Notes: a model not told the origin generated them from the sequence alone. A stretch of 13,812 bases of DNA from UBA9547 sp044349205 (GCA_044349205.1 JBIKRJ010000046.1:1-13812); one strand, 5' to 3'. Shown: positions 1 through 7,031, numbered from the stretch's first letter. Made by a program: numbers and translations.

Positions 1-114
1 AATCAAGCAGCCGGAACACGTGTAAGAAAGGGATTGCAAGACCTTAAGAATTTATCTCAAGAAATAAGAATTGAGGTTCAAAATTCTAAAAATTCATCCA
101 CTACCAAAAAGTAG
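1..114 (+). CDS. Histone H1-like protein Hc1 family, C-terminal fragment
   Basis: The gene enters from the left edge. The visible 37 codons end with a TAG at 112-114 and read NQAAGTRVRKGLQDLKNLSQ, then EIRIEVQNSKN and a Lys-rich tail. This strongly resembles the C-terminal half of the small (about 60 residue) Hc1-like proteins of Bacteroidota, whose typical pattern is N-x-A-A-G-T-R-V-R-K-G-x-Q-x-L-K. Family knowledge: these are small basic DNA-associated proteins named by similarity to chlamydial Hc1, and their role in Bacteroidota is poorly defined. The start and N-terminal half lie outside the window. A strong hairpin with a T-run follows 22 bp after the stop and probably ends its transcript. 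Confidence 0.8.
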   Translation, partial: NQAAGTRVRKGLQDLKNLSQEIRIEVQNSKNSSTTKK

Positions 115-136
115 TAGTTGAGTATTGGCAAAAACC

Positions 137-163
137 AAGGGAGAGCATAGCTTTCCCTTTTTT
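137..163 (+). terminator. Hairpin plus T-run between the Hc1-like gene and coaD
   Basis: AAGGGAGAGC (137-146) pairs with GCTTTCCCTT (150-159) over 10 bp including one G-U pair, around an ATA loop. It runs directly into TTTTTT (158-163). This looks like an intrinsic terminator for the upstream gene. The T-run ends only 9 nt before the coaD ATG at 173, so coaD must either be read through this structure or carry it in its 5' leader. Confidence 0.75.
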
Positions 164-172
164 GTTTACAAA

Positions 173-634
173 ATGCCCACCCTGCAAAAAATAGCGCTCT
201 TTCCAGGTTCTTTCGATCCTTTTACAAAAGGGCACTTGGATATTGTAAATCGCGGTAGCCTGCTTTTCGACAAACTAATCATTGCCATAGGAAACAATAC
301 AGCCAAACAACGGTATTTTCCTATCGAGGTAATGAAACAAAAAATAGAACTAGCTACCAATCAAAATCCAAAAATAGCTGTCGAAATATTTGAAGGCCTC
401 ACTTCTAATTTCGCCAAAGAAGTGGGCGCCAATTTCTTGTTACGCGGTCTTAGAAACACCACCGACTTTGAGTACGAGAACACACTTGCCCAAGTAAATA
501 ATTATTTGAACGAAGGACTAGAAACAGTCTTTCTTATCACCAATCCCGAATACGCCTACATTAGTTCCACCATCGTGAGGGAACTGCACCGCTACGGAGG
601 CAATGTAGGAAAGTTCTTGCCCTACCAGCTTTAA
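173..634 (+). CDS. coaD: Phosphopantetheine adenylyltransferase (CoaD)
   Basis: Catalyses ATP + 4'-phosphopantetheine to dephospho-CoA + diphosphate, the penultimate step of coenzyme A synthesis, in the cytosol. The 153-residue product has the usual family length. The nucleotidyltransferase signature PGSFDPFTKGH is at about residues 10-20, with the T-x-G-H motif as TKGH. The core LLRGLRNTTDFEYE lies mid-protein, and the ISSTIVRE segment near the C-terminus matches the conserved ISS-S/T-x-V/I-R motif. I chose ATG 173 because the protein then starts MPTLQKIALFPGSFDP like its relatives. An upstream TTG (125) would add 16 residues translated straight through the terminator-like hairpin and is unlikely. 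It converges on rplY. No separate promoter is evident between the hairpin and the start. Confidence 0.95.
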   Translation: MPTLQKIALFPGSFDPFTKGHLDIVNRGSLLFDKLIIAIGNNTAKQRYFPIEVMKQKIELATNQNPKIAVEIFEGLTSNFAKEVGANFLLRGLRNTTDFEYENTLAQVNNYLNEGLETVFLITNPEYAYISSTIVRELHRYGGNVGKFLPYQL

Positions 635-644
635 AAAATAAAGC

Positions 645-681
645 AAAAAAAATGGGGAAATCTTTGAAAAAGACCTCCCCA
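645..681 (-). terminator. Intrinsic terminator after rplY
   Basis: On the minus strand, TGGGGA (681-676) pairs with TCCCCA (658-653). After two mismatched positions an inner 5-bp stem forms (673-669 with 665-661) around a 3-nt loop. Eight T residues follow (complement of A645-652). This closes the tRNA-Gln/prs/rplY unit. On the plus strand no T-run follows, so coaD is probably not ended here by the classical mechanism. Confidence 0.8.
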
Positions 682-703
682 ATGGCAATCAAAAACAATT
701 TCC

Positions 704-1279
704 TTATTTGGCCGCAGCTTCTTCTTTGCCTTTCAATGCACGAGGCACCATAACAGTGGCAATTGGAATAGCAGGTGCATTCAATATCTTGAAATTACCA
801 ACAGGTATATCACTTACCCTTACCGATTTAGATAAGTCAAGATCGGTAACATCAACTTCAAGATATGAAGGAAGGTCTTGAGGAAGCGCGAGTACTTTTA
901 TTTTTTCTACTTTCTGTACCAACTTTCCACCTTTGGTCACACCCACAGCAGTACCCTTGAATCGCACAGGCACTTCTAGTTTTACTTTTTTATCGTTGCG
1001 AATAAGAAGAAAGTCGGCGTGAAGCATTACGTCGCTTACAGGGTGAAACTGAGTGGCTTGCAAAAAAGCCTCGTGGGTATCCCCTTCTATGTTCAACAAT
1101 ACTCTGTACACATCTTGCGTGTACACTAGAGGGCGAAACAATATCATGGGAGAATAAAAATGGATTTGCTCGCTGCCACCATACAGCACACAAGGCACCA
1201 TTGCTTCCGCACGAAGATCTTTCGACTCTTTCTTACCGAGATTTGCTCTTTTATACCCTATAATCTCTATTGTTTTCAT
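704..1279 (-). CDS. rplY: 50S ribosomal protein L25 / CTC general stress type
   Basis: Binds 5S rRNA in the large ribosomal subunit. The 191-residue product is the long (TL5/CTC) form: an N-terminal L25 domain (about 1-93, with LRAEAMVPCVLYGG and the HADFLLI segment) and a C-terminal beta domain (about 94-180, including VPVRFKGTAVGVTKGG and LEVDVTDLDLSKSVRVSDI). It ends in a Lys/Glu/Ala-rich tail. It lies 33 bp downstream of prs on the same strand, which fits the prs-ctc pairing seen in many bacteria. A terminator follows. The pth gene that often follows rplY elsewhere is absent here. The ATG at 1279 gives a standard N-terminus, MKTIEIIGYKR. Confidence 0.95.
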   Translation of the reverse strand: MKTIEIIGYKRANLGKKESKDLRAEAMVPCVLYGGSEQIHFYSPMILFRPLVYTQDVYRVLLNIEGDTHEAFLQATQFHPVSDVMLHADFLLIRNDKKVKLEVPVRFKGTAVGVTKGGKLVQKVEKIKVLALPQDLPSYLEVDVTDLDLSKSVRVSDIPVGNFKILNAPAIPIATVMVPRALKGKEEAAAK

Positions 1280-1312
1280 TTTTAATTGATTTATGTGAAA
1301 AGAAATAATTTA

Positions 1313-2242
1313 CTAACCTATAAATAAAGAACTAATTGATTGATAATTGTGTGTTCTCATAATGGCATTTGCAAACAATTCCGAAACGGAAAGTTGTTTT
1401 ATTTTCGGCGAATTACCTTTGAGCGGAATGGTGTCTGTGACCACTAATTCAGTAAGAACCGAATTGCTTATGTTTTCGTAAGCGTTACCAGAAAGCACTG
1501 GATGCGTACATATTGCCCTTACCGATTTGGCACCATTTTTCATGATAAGCTCTGCCGCTTTGGTCATTGTGCCACCAGTATCTATCAAATCGTCGACCAA
1601 AATCACATTGGCATCGGTCACATCTCCTATCAATTGCATAGAAGCAATTTCGTTTGCACGCTTGCGGTGCTTGTCGCACACCACTAGATCGCAGTTTAGA
1701 TATTTGGCAAATCCGCGCGCTCTTGCTACCCCTCCTACATCGGGTGAGGCAATAAGCAAATTGTCTAATTTCAAGGATTTGACATAGGGAACAAAAACCC
1801 AAGCTCCATCTAAATGGTCAACGGGAATATCGAAAAAACCCTGTATTTGGCCGGCATGAAAATCGCAAGCCATAATTCTATCAGCTTTGGCAAAAGAAAT
1901 AAGGTTTGCCACAAGCTTGGCCGCTATCGGAACACGAGGTTTATCTTTTCTGTCTTGCCTTGCATAACCAAAATAAGGAGTAACGACCGACACAGTTCCG
2001 GCTGAAGCACGATGTGCTGCATCGATCATAAGCAAAAGCTCCATCAAATTGTCGGCAGGTGGAAAGGTGCTTTGAATAATGAATACGTCTGCCCCTCGTA
2101 CCGACTCGTTGAAACTAACAGACAATTCGCCGTCGCTGAAGCGATTGAGCGTGACTTCGCCGAGTGGCTGACCAAGGTATTTGGCTATTTTCTCTGCCAG
2201 ATAAAGAGATGCTGTACCTGAAAATACCTTAATGGTTGACAT
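1313..2242 (-). CDS. prs: Ribose-phosphate pyrophosphokinase (PRPP synthetase)
   Basis: Makes PRPP from ribose 5-phosphate and ATP, feeding purine, pyrimidine, His, Trp and NAD synthesis in the cytosol. At 309 residues it has the class I length. Visible motifs are FSDGELSVSFNESVRG (35-50), the ATP-binding stretch FGYARQDRKDKPRVPI (91-106), DFHAGQIQGFFDIPVDHL (127-144 with the catalytic-region His129), SPDVGGVARARGFAK (about 166-180) and the PRPP-binding loop VDDLIDTGGT (216-225). The ATG is only 15 nt beyond a hairpin that separates it from tRNA-Gln. No independent promoter fits in that space, so it is probably transcribed from the tRNA-Gln promoter by read-through. rplY follows on the same transcript. 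Confidence 0.97.
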   Translation of the reverse strand: MSTIKVFSGTASLYLAEKIAKYLGQPLGEVTLNRFSDGELSVSFNESVRGADVFIIQSTFPPADNLMELLLMIDAAHRASAGTVSVVTPYFGYARQDRKDKPRVPIAAKLVANLISFAKADRIMACDFHAGQIQGFFDIPVDHLDGAWVFVPYVKSLKLDNLLIASPDVGGVARARGFAKYLNCDLVVCDKHRKRANEIASMQLIGDVTDANVILVDDLIDTGGTMTKAAELIMKNGAKSVRAICTHPVLSGNAYENISNSVLTELVVTDTIPLKGNSPKIKQLSVSELFANAIMRTHNYQSISSLFIG

Positions 2243-2250
2243 ATTAATTA

Positions 2251-2275
2251 AATAAAAGCCCCGCTATGACGGGGC
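2251..2275 (-). terminator. Hairpin between tRNA-Gln and prs (terminator or attenuator)
   Basis: GCCCCG (2275-2270 on the minus strand) and CGGGGC (2263-2258) form a 6-bp, all-G/C stem with a 6-nt loop, followed on the minus strand by TTTTATTT. On the plus strand GATTTTTAG follows the stem, so the structure could work in both directions. It lies 10 bp past the tRNA 3' end and 15 bp before the prs ATG. It could end the tRNA transcript, help define its 3' end, or limit read-through into prs. Confidence 0.65.
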
Positions 2276-2284
2276 GATTTTTAG

Positions 2285-2357
2285 TTGACCGACCAGGTTT
2301 CGAACCTGGACTCTTCTGAACCAAAATCAGACGTGTTGCCAGTTACACCATCGGTCA
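2285..2357 (-). tRNA. tRNA-Gln (anticodon UUG)
   Basis: The 73-nt minus-strand sequence folds fully. The acceptor stem is TGACCGA/TCGGTCA and the D stem GTGT/ACAC. The anticodon stem TCTGA/TCAGA has loop TTTTGGT, giving anticodon TTG. The variable loop is 5 nt, and the T stem CCAGG/CCTGG has loop TTCGAAA. The discriminator base is A and CCA is not encoded. The weak first pair U1-A72 is typical of tRNA-Gln. A Bacteroidota-style promoter lies just upstream and a hairpin just downstream, before prs. Confidence 0.95.
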
Positions 2358-2383
2358 TTTTAGGGCTTTCGTCCAAAGGACTG

Positions 2384-2413
2384 CAAATATAGATGTATTT
2401 CGGATACCAACAA
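2384..2413 (-). promoter_or_regulatory. Promoter for tRNA-Gln (and probably prs-rplY)
   Basis: On the minus strand TATATTTG (2391-2384) matches the Bacteroidota -7 element TAnnTTTG exactly. A TTG (2413-2411) lies upstream at a 19-bp spacing, matching a partial -33 TTTG element. Transcription would start about 20 nt before the tRNA 5' end. It was recognised by consensus only. Confidence 0.6.
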
Positions 2414-2459
2414 TTGCCATAAAAGAATTTTAAGGAAAGATTTGAATGGACAATTCGTG

Positions 2460-3857
2460 TTATTTCAAATGCTCCAAGCTATTGTAAGTGTAAAAGGAAG
2501 TGGCTCCCGCTTTTATTTGAAAAGAAAGATTAACGGATTTGTTTCCGTATGGGCCATTGGCCTCGAGCACAGCATTTTGTGTCCCTTCGGGCAAACTAGC
2601 GCGCGTGTAAAAAATACTATGTGGCAAGGTTTGCCAATTTCGAGTATCGGCGTTTTCGGTCAAGGCATTGAAAACCCCCACAAGAGCACCTACATTTTGG
2701 TTTTCTTTCCTAATCTTGGCCTCTAGTGCTTTTTTGGCCGCAAAACGCAAAAGCGATTTCCCCATTTCGGTCAACATTCTGTCTTTTAAACATTGAAATG
2801 CAACTTTGTTAATGTCTTGCGCCAATTCCAAGGGAACTTGTTGATCTCCAACCTTCAAAGTTGCACTAGTGTAGCTCAAAGGTCTTTCAACGTATTTTGG
2901 AAAAGCGACTCTGAAGGTGTTCAAATCGGAAAAACCTTGTTGCTTGTACTCGGTATCGGAAATGAAAAAGGGAAAACTGAGTCCGTATTCTTCGTTGGTA
3001 AAGAAAAATGTGCCTCCCGAACCCCTTACTAAAACAAAATTGATAGCCCATTGGTCTTTTACAGGCCCCAAACCATCGTTCCAAAACAAAACTGCCTCTC
3101 CTTTCCCTTTATTTTCGGTGGGCACAAACTTGAAGCCAAACTGCTTTTCGAAAAAGTCTAACTCGCTAAAAAGGCCCGACATGTAGGCGCAATACAACAT
3201 GTCTTTCTTTAGCTGCAAGGGTGCCGAAAGCTGAAAAAGCTTAGCGTATTGGTTTTGGTATACATTATATCCATTTCGATAAGCAATAAAAGCGTTGTTA
3301 AAATCGCCATTGGCTTGGTAAATGATGCCCATAAGATTGTGCGCAAAAGCATCCTCTGTAAGCTTGTTTGGCGAAGTATATTTTTCGCTAAGCTGTTGGA
3401 GCTTAATGTTCATACGCTTAGCTTCTACCAATGCCTCGTCGTTCAATCCCATTTTCAAATAGTTGACTGCCTTGTAATAATGTATCATCATTAATTCATG
3501 GCTTTCAGGTTTATAAACCACTAAATTTGGATTCAAAAGGAAAGACCCCAACTCGTTGGCATAGTTTTTTTGGTAGTCTTCTCCTAGCATATACGCCTCC
3601 TCAAAGTAACCATTGCTTTCCTTGTATTTTCCGAGCATAGACGCCACTACCCCCTTATTCAACTTGTGAATAACAAGTGTTTTTCTGAGATTTTTCTCCT
3701 TTATTCCCTCTAAAAGCTTCTCGGCGACCTCCATCTGCCCCGTTTCAAAGTGATTCTGAAACTTGACATTTTTTTGATAATAGGTAAGGCAAGAAGAAAG
3801 AAGGAAAAAAGAGATTAGAGAAAGAAAAAAAGCCCAATATTTTGTCTTTGGCAACAT
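2460..3857 (-). CDS. TPR-type lipoprotein of the COG3014 family
   Basis: The 465-residue product begins MLPKTKYWAF, then a hydrophobic stretch ending in the lipobox LLSSC (Cys23), so it should be exported and lipid-anchored. The next about 200 residues are helical and TPR-like, e.g. LNKGVVASMLGKYKESNGYF and HNLMGIIYQANGDFNNAFIA. A later domain contains WAINFVLVRGSGG and a C-terminal beta-rich end. The whole resembles the uncharacterised COG3014 family, which is often found next to LpoB-like proteins, as here. Function is not established; a role with LpoB in controlling cell-wall synthases is inference. The frame is open upstream to 3971, overlapping the LpoB-like gene, but only the Met at 3857 gives a clean lipoprotein signal. 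A strong hairpin precedes that start. Confidence 0.75.
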   Translation of the reverse strand: MLPKTKYWAFFLSLISFFLLSSCLTYYQKNVKFQNHFETGQMEVAEKLLEGIKEKNLRKTLVIHKLNKGVVASMLGKYKESNGYFEEAYMLGEDYQKNYANELGSFLLNPNLVVYKPESHELMMIHYYKAVNYLKMGLNDEALVEAKRMNIKLQQLSEKYTSPNKLTEDAFAHNLMGIIYQANGDFNNAFIAYRNGYNVYQNQYAKLFQLSAPLQLKKDMLYCAYMSGLFSELDFFEKQFGFKFVPTENKGKGEAVLFWNDGLGPVKDQWAINFVLVRGSGGTFFFTNEEYGLSFPFFISDTEYKQQGFSDLNTFRVAFPKYVERPLSYTSATLKVGDQQVPLELAQDINKVAFQCLKDRMLTEMGKSLLRFAAKKALEAKIRKENQNVGALVGVFNALTENADTRNWQTLPHSIFYTRASLPEGTQNAVLEANGPYGNKSVNLSFQIKAGATSFYTYNSLEHLK

Positions 3858-3870
3858 GCAAAATAAGCTA

Positions 3871-3908
3871 AGAAAAGAAGAGGCACAAGCCCTGCAGCCT
3901 ATGCCTCT
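3871..3908 (-). promoter_or_regulatory. Long hairpin with T-rich tail between the LpoB-like and COG3014 genes
   Basis: On the minus strand AGAGGCATAGGC (3908-3897) pairs with GCTTGTGCCTCT (3890-3879). This makes a 12-bp stem with two G-U pairs and a TGCAGG loop, followed by TCTTTTCTT. It begins 20 nt after the LpoB-like stop and ends 21 nt before the COG3014-gene ATG. It could be a partial terminator that lowers expression of the second lipoprotein, or an mRNA processing or stability structure. Confidence 0.55.
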
Positions 3909-3928
3909 ATTCATTGTGAGAGATGTAA

Positions 3929-4513
3929 TTAGTTTTGGATAAACTTCTTGATTTCCTTGTCGCCAGTCCAAACTATCTCGTTGGTTTCCATGTCGGTTAG
4001 TTCCAAATTGACTTTATAAAACACCGTTCTTTTTTTGTTGTAAACGTCTGTTATCGAATTGATTGTTCCAAACATCATAAAGTCGGCGCCCAATTCTTTT
4101 CCCCATTTTTTGGCAGTTTCAGGCGATGCATATTGACCTTGGTCGGCACGTTCGGCACGCATTTTTTCACGAAATTCGCTGTTTTGTACGATGCGGATTG
4201 TCCCAGAATTGATGAATTCTTTTTGAATTTCTTTGATAAACACATCTGCTTCAATGTGTTCGCTGCTTTTGTTGGTGATGATGCCTACAATGACTGTGGG
4301 TTTTTTGTTGTACTTGTTGAAAAATGACTCGCGCCAAGGGCGTCCCAAAGCATCTTTGATCATTTCTTGGGCTACCAATTTGGCATCAGTATCATTCCAT
4401 CGACCACTTAGATCGATTTGCTTGTCGGGACTTACCCTGGTGACAGTACGCTGAGAGCAATCGCTGAGCATTAAAAGACAAAGCGAGAGGGCAGAAATGC
4501 TTATTATTTTCAT
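3929..4513 (-). CDS. LpoB-like penicillin-binding protein activator lipoprotein
   Basis: The 194-residue product starts MKIISISALSLCLLMLSDC, a short lipoprotein signal with lipobox LSDC (Cys19). The mature part has the LpoB family pattern: DLSGRWNDTDAKLVAQEMI, then PTVIVGIITNKSSEHI, IRIVQNSEFREKMRAERADQ, WGKELGADFMMFGTI and a C-terminal ETNEIVWTGDKEIKKF. Family knowledge: E. coli LpoB is an outer-membrane lipoprotein that activates the synthase PBP1B; relatives in other phyla are mostly untested. The downstream neighbour is the COG3014-type lipoprotein, a recurrent partner. The PAP2-like gene is 54 bp upstream on the same strand, so the three may form one envelope operon. Confidence 0.85.
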   Translation of the reverse strand: MKIISISALSLCLLMLSDCSQRTVTRVSPDKQIDLSGRWNDTDAKLVAQEMIKDALGRPWRESFFNKYNKKPTVIVGIITNKSSEHIEADVFIKEIQKEFINSGTIRIVQNSEFREKMRAERADQGQYASPETAKKWGKELGADFMMFGTINSITDVYNKKRTVFYKVNLELTDMETNEIVWTGDKEIKKFIQN

Positions 4514-4567
4514 GTTTTTAGAAGATTTAAGTACAAATTTATTTGTTATTGATTACCTCGTTGCTAT

Positions 4568-5188
4568 TCATAAAGAAATATTAGACAATCCTACCCAACT
4601 TACCGCAACGCCTATCACATATCCTGCACAAACCTGGCCCAAAGTGTGCATTTGCAAATACAATCGGGATGCCATAACCAAACCCGAAAGAAACACAACT
4701 ACCATAAGCGTAGACCAAAGAAAATCAAGTCCATACAAGGCCAACACCATACCTGCAAAAACGGTACAACCGCCCATGGCACTGCTGTGGGCACTTATCT
4801 TCCAAAAAAAATTGACCATTGTAACGGTGGCCATGCAGGCGGTCATACTTCCCAAAATAAGGAAGGCATTGGGTACAGGTGCTAATTTGGTGTAGAAAAA
4901 GTAGGAAGTAGCCGCGTACAAACTAGTAGAAACAAGGTGTGGTGCAAAGCGGTCTTTCCGTTCTTGCAATTCAATATTTGAAATAATACCCGACCTTTTC
5001 AACAAAAAAATGAACACAAGTGGCAATACAAAAGTGGCCACCGCAATTAATCCAAAAAGCGGCAAAAACATATTTTTCCGGATTGGAAATACCAATTCGG
5101 GCAAAAAAAGAAAAACCATTCCGAATGTGTAAACAGGCATGAGCAAAGGATGCAAAACCGTTGACAAAAGGTGGGCTGTAAGTTTCAT
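4568..5188 (-). CDS. PAP2-like integral membrane protein
   Basis: A 206-residue protein with about five or six hydrophobic segments. It shows weakened phosphatidic-acid-phosphatase type 2 motifs: QERKDRFAP (76-83, in the place of K-x6-R-P), KISAHSSAMGG (130-140, His134, in the place of PSGH) and SRLYLQMHTLGQ (174-185, Arg175 and His181). The usual Asp after the third-motif His is replaced by Gln185. Members of this superfamily dephosphorylate lipid phosphates such as undecaprenyl diphosphate at the membrane. Whether this copy is active is uncertain because of the changed residues. It sits upstream of two envelope lipoprotein genes on the same strand. The ATG at 5188 is the only good start. 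Confidence 0.65.
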   Translation of the reverse strand: MKLTAHLLSTVLHPLLMPVYTFGMVFLFLPELVFPIRKNMFLPLFGLIAVATFVLPLVFIFLLKRSGIISNIELQERKDRFAPHLVSTSLYAATSYFFYTKLAPVPNAFLILGSMTACMATVTMVNFFWKISAHSSAMGGCTVFAGMVLALYGLDFLWSTLMVVVFLSGLVMASRLYLQMHTLGQVCAGYVIGVAVSWVGLSNISL

Positions 5189-5201
5189 TGTAACAAATAC
5201 T

Positions 5202-5459
5202 TTAGATGCCTTTTACTATCTTGAGAGCTACGAAAAGCGGCAAGTTTCGAAATAAAATTGGCTTGAATATAAGCATTAAAAATGCGGCCTGTGCCTTTCC
5301 CAACTCATTTCTTCCTTTTTTAAAGCAAAAAACCAAAATCAGATAACTGCAAACCAAAGCGTTAAAAATCAAAACAGAATGGCTTTTTTGAAAAACAAGA
5401 TCGGAAAAAGAAACCCATATTCTCTTAGAAAAACCTACAGTAAACTGAAAAACAGAATT
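5202..5459 (-). pseudogene. Possible gene remnant or unannotated small ORF upstream of the PAP2-like gene
   Basis: This covers most of the 373-bp gap between the PAP2-like gene and the operon at 5562. The minus-strand frame is open for 85 codons and ends in TAA (5204-5202), 13 bp before the PAP2-like ATG. It reads as a hydrophobic stretch (e.g. SVLIFNALVCSYLILVFCF), a charged stretch (KKGRNELGKAQAA), and an amphipathic end (RNLPLFVALKIVKGI). There is no ATG near its beginning; an in-frame TTG would leave 56 residues. The neighbouring frame upstream starts with an ATG near 5530 but stops after about 32 codons. It could be the decayed C-terminus of a membrane-associated enzyme such as a glycosyltransferase. 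However, a T-rich strand also produces hydrophobic translations by chance. In the remaining 5460-5561 I see nothing definite. Confidence 0.25.
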
Positions 5460-5561
5460 TTACGTAATAGAATACTAGCATTCGAAAAGCAATGTGATGG
5501 CCTGCCAAAAAATTTGTAACAAAAAGCCATTAGTTTTACTGCACAAATCCACTAATTCTAC

Positions 5562-6389
5562 ATGATTATCAATTTTAACGGCGATTTTTTAAAAGAAGAA
5601 GGATTGAAGCTGGACCTATCGACAAACCGGTGTTTTTTGTATGGCGATGGAGTGTTTGAATCTATGCTTGGTACCGCCAAACAAATTCGTTTTTGGGATG
5701 ACCACTACGACCGTCTTTTGAAAAGCGCACTTGCCATTCGGTTGGATTTAAACCGATTGCCAGGCTCGCAAAACCTGCACGAACTGCTCAAAGAAACCAT
5801 AAAAAAGAACAAAATTAAGGGAGTCGCAAGAATAAAAATTCATATATGGCGTACTTCTACAGGACTTTACCGCCCCGATTCGGACGATAGCAGCTACATA
5901 ATTTCGGCTAAAGAATTTGACAAACCGCTCGTTATCCTAAAAGAACATGTAAAGGTAATACACTCGCCCCGCCTCACTTTCACCGAATATTCGGCATTCA
6001 AAACTTGCAATTCGCTACCCTATGTGCTGGCTGCAAAAGAACGAGACCTTTTGGGGCTGGACGATGTGGTGCTGTTGGATCATAAAAACCGGGTGGCCGA
6101 ACTTTCGTCCATGAACATTTTCTGGTTTCAAAGAGGAAAATTGTTCACGCCTTCACTTCACACGGGCTGCGTAGCGGGTGTCATGCGTAAAAGAATTTTA
6201 GACTTTTGCCATGGGCATAAAATAAAAACTAGTCCAGCTTTGACCACCGTCGATTCGCTAGAGGGAAGTGAGTATGTGTTTGGCTCCAATTTCAATGGCA
6301 TTCATCCTGTTGCGAGAATCAACGAAATGAAATTCAAAGCCGAACTACCCAGTTTTATTCAAGATTTTATCAAAAAGGAACTCTCCTAA
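5562..6389 (+). CDS. Class IV aminotransferase, 4-amino-4-deoxychorismate lyase-like
   Basis: A PLP enzyme of fold type IV, 275 residues. The substrate-side stretch GDGVFESM is at 28-35. The PLP-binding Lys is expected at Lys147 in YSAFKTCNSLPYVLAAKE, the conserved Glu at Glu180 in VAELSSMNIFW, and the phosphate-binding turn in TGCVAGVMRKRILD (about 201-214). This family includes PabC (4-aminobenzoate for folate), branched-chain aminotransferase and D-amino-acid aminotransferase. The length and operon position fit PabC best, but substrate cannot be fixed from sequence alone. It opens a plus-strand operon; its stop overlaps the queE start by one base (TAATG), indicating translational coupling. 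Confidence 0.8.
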   Translation: MIINFNGDFLKEEGLKLDLSTNRCFLYGDGVFESMLGTAKQIRFWDDHYDRLLKSALAIRLDLNRLPGSQNLHELLKETIKKNKIKGVARIKIHIWRTSTGLYRPDSDDSSYIISAKEFDKPLVILKEHVKVIHSPRLTFTEYSAFKTCNSLPYVLAAKERDLLGLDDVVLLDHKNRVAELSSMNIFWFQRGKLFTPSLHTGCVAGVMRKRILDFCHGHKIKTSPALTTVDSLEGSEYVFGSNFNGIHPVARINEMKFKAELPSFIQDFIKKELS

Positions 6390-7000
6390 TGAAGGAAAAA
6401 GCCGACAGCCTTCCAGTTATGGAAACCTTTTATTCCTTGCAAGGCGAGGGATTTTACCAAGGTAATGCCGCATATTTCATTCGGTTGGCTGGCTGTGACA
6501 TTGGGTGCCATTGGTGCGATGTAAAAGAATCTTGGGACGCACAGGCACACCCATCTTTAAATATTGATGATTTGGTGGCAGAAGCACAAAAATATTTCTC
6601 CAAACTAGTGATTGTGACGGGTGGCGAACCCTTGATGCACGATTTGACCATTTTAACAAAAGAATTAAAATCGAAAGGTCTTCATACTCACATTGAAACT
6701 TCAGGCGCTTACCCGCTAACCGGCACTTGGGATTGGATTTGTCTTTCGCCTAAAAAATTCAAAGAACCTTTGAAAGAAGTATGCGAAAAGGCCGATGAGT
6801 TGAAGATTATCATTTTTAACAAATCTGATTTTGAATTTGCCGAAAAGTACAAAACATTGGTCGGAGAAGCTTGCCAGCTATATTTGCAACCTGAATGGGA
6901 CAAACAATCCGACATGTTGCCCAGTGTGATAGAGTATATAAAACAGCACCCCGAATGGCAAATGAGCCTACAAACACATAAATACATGCAAATTCCTTGA
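6389..7000 (+). CDS. queE: 7-carboxy-7-deazaguanine synthase (QueE)
   Basis: Radical SAM enzyme that converts 6-carboxytetrahydropterin to 7-carboxy-7-deazaguanine in the preQ0/queuosine pathway. The 203-residue protein has METFYSLQGEGFYQG (11-25), the cluster motif C36-x3-C40-x2-C43 (CDIGCHWC) specific to this family's ring contraction enzymes, VTGGEPLMHD and a C-terminal LQTHKYMQIP that is typical of QueE. The start ATG overlaps the preceding stop by one base. No other queuosine gene lies in the window, so the rest of the pathway must be elsewhere. Confidence 0.93.
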   Translation: MKEKADSLPVMETFYSLQGEGFYQGNAAYFIRLAGCDIGCHWCDVKESWDAQAHPSLNIDDLVAEAQKYFSKLVIVTGGEPLMHDLTILTKELKSKGLHTHIETSGAYPLTGTWDWICLSPKKFKEPLKEVCEKADELKIIIFNKSDFEFAEKYKTLVGEACQLYLQPEWDKQSDMLPSVIEYIKQHPEWQMSLQTHKYMQIP

Positions 7001-7031
7001 TGATTTTAAAAACAAAGCAACTTCCTATTTC

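Noticed and set aside
125..172. Upstream TTG start for coaD
   Set aside because: It would add 16 residues unlike the family and would translate through the terminator-like hairpin.
5513..5538. Promoter before the class IV aminotransferase (TTTG ... TAGTTTTA)
   Set aside because: The spacing is 14 bp instead of about 19 and the second element is imperfect; not convincing.
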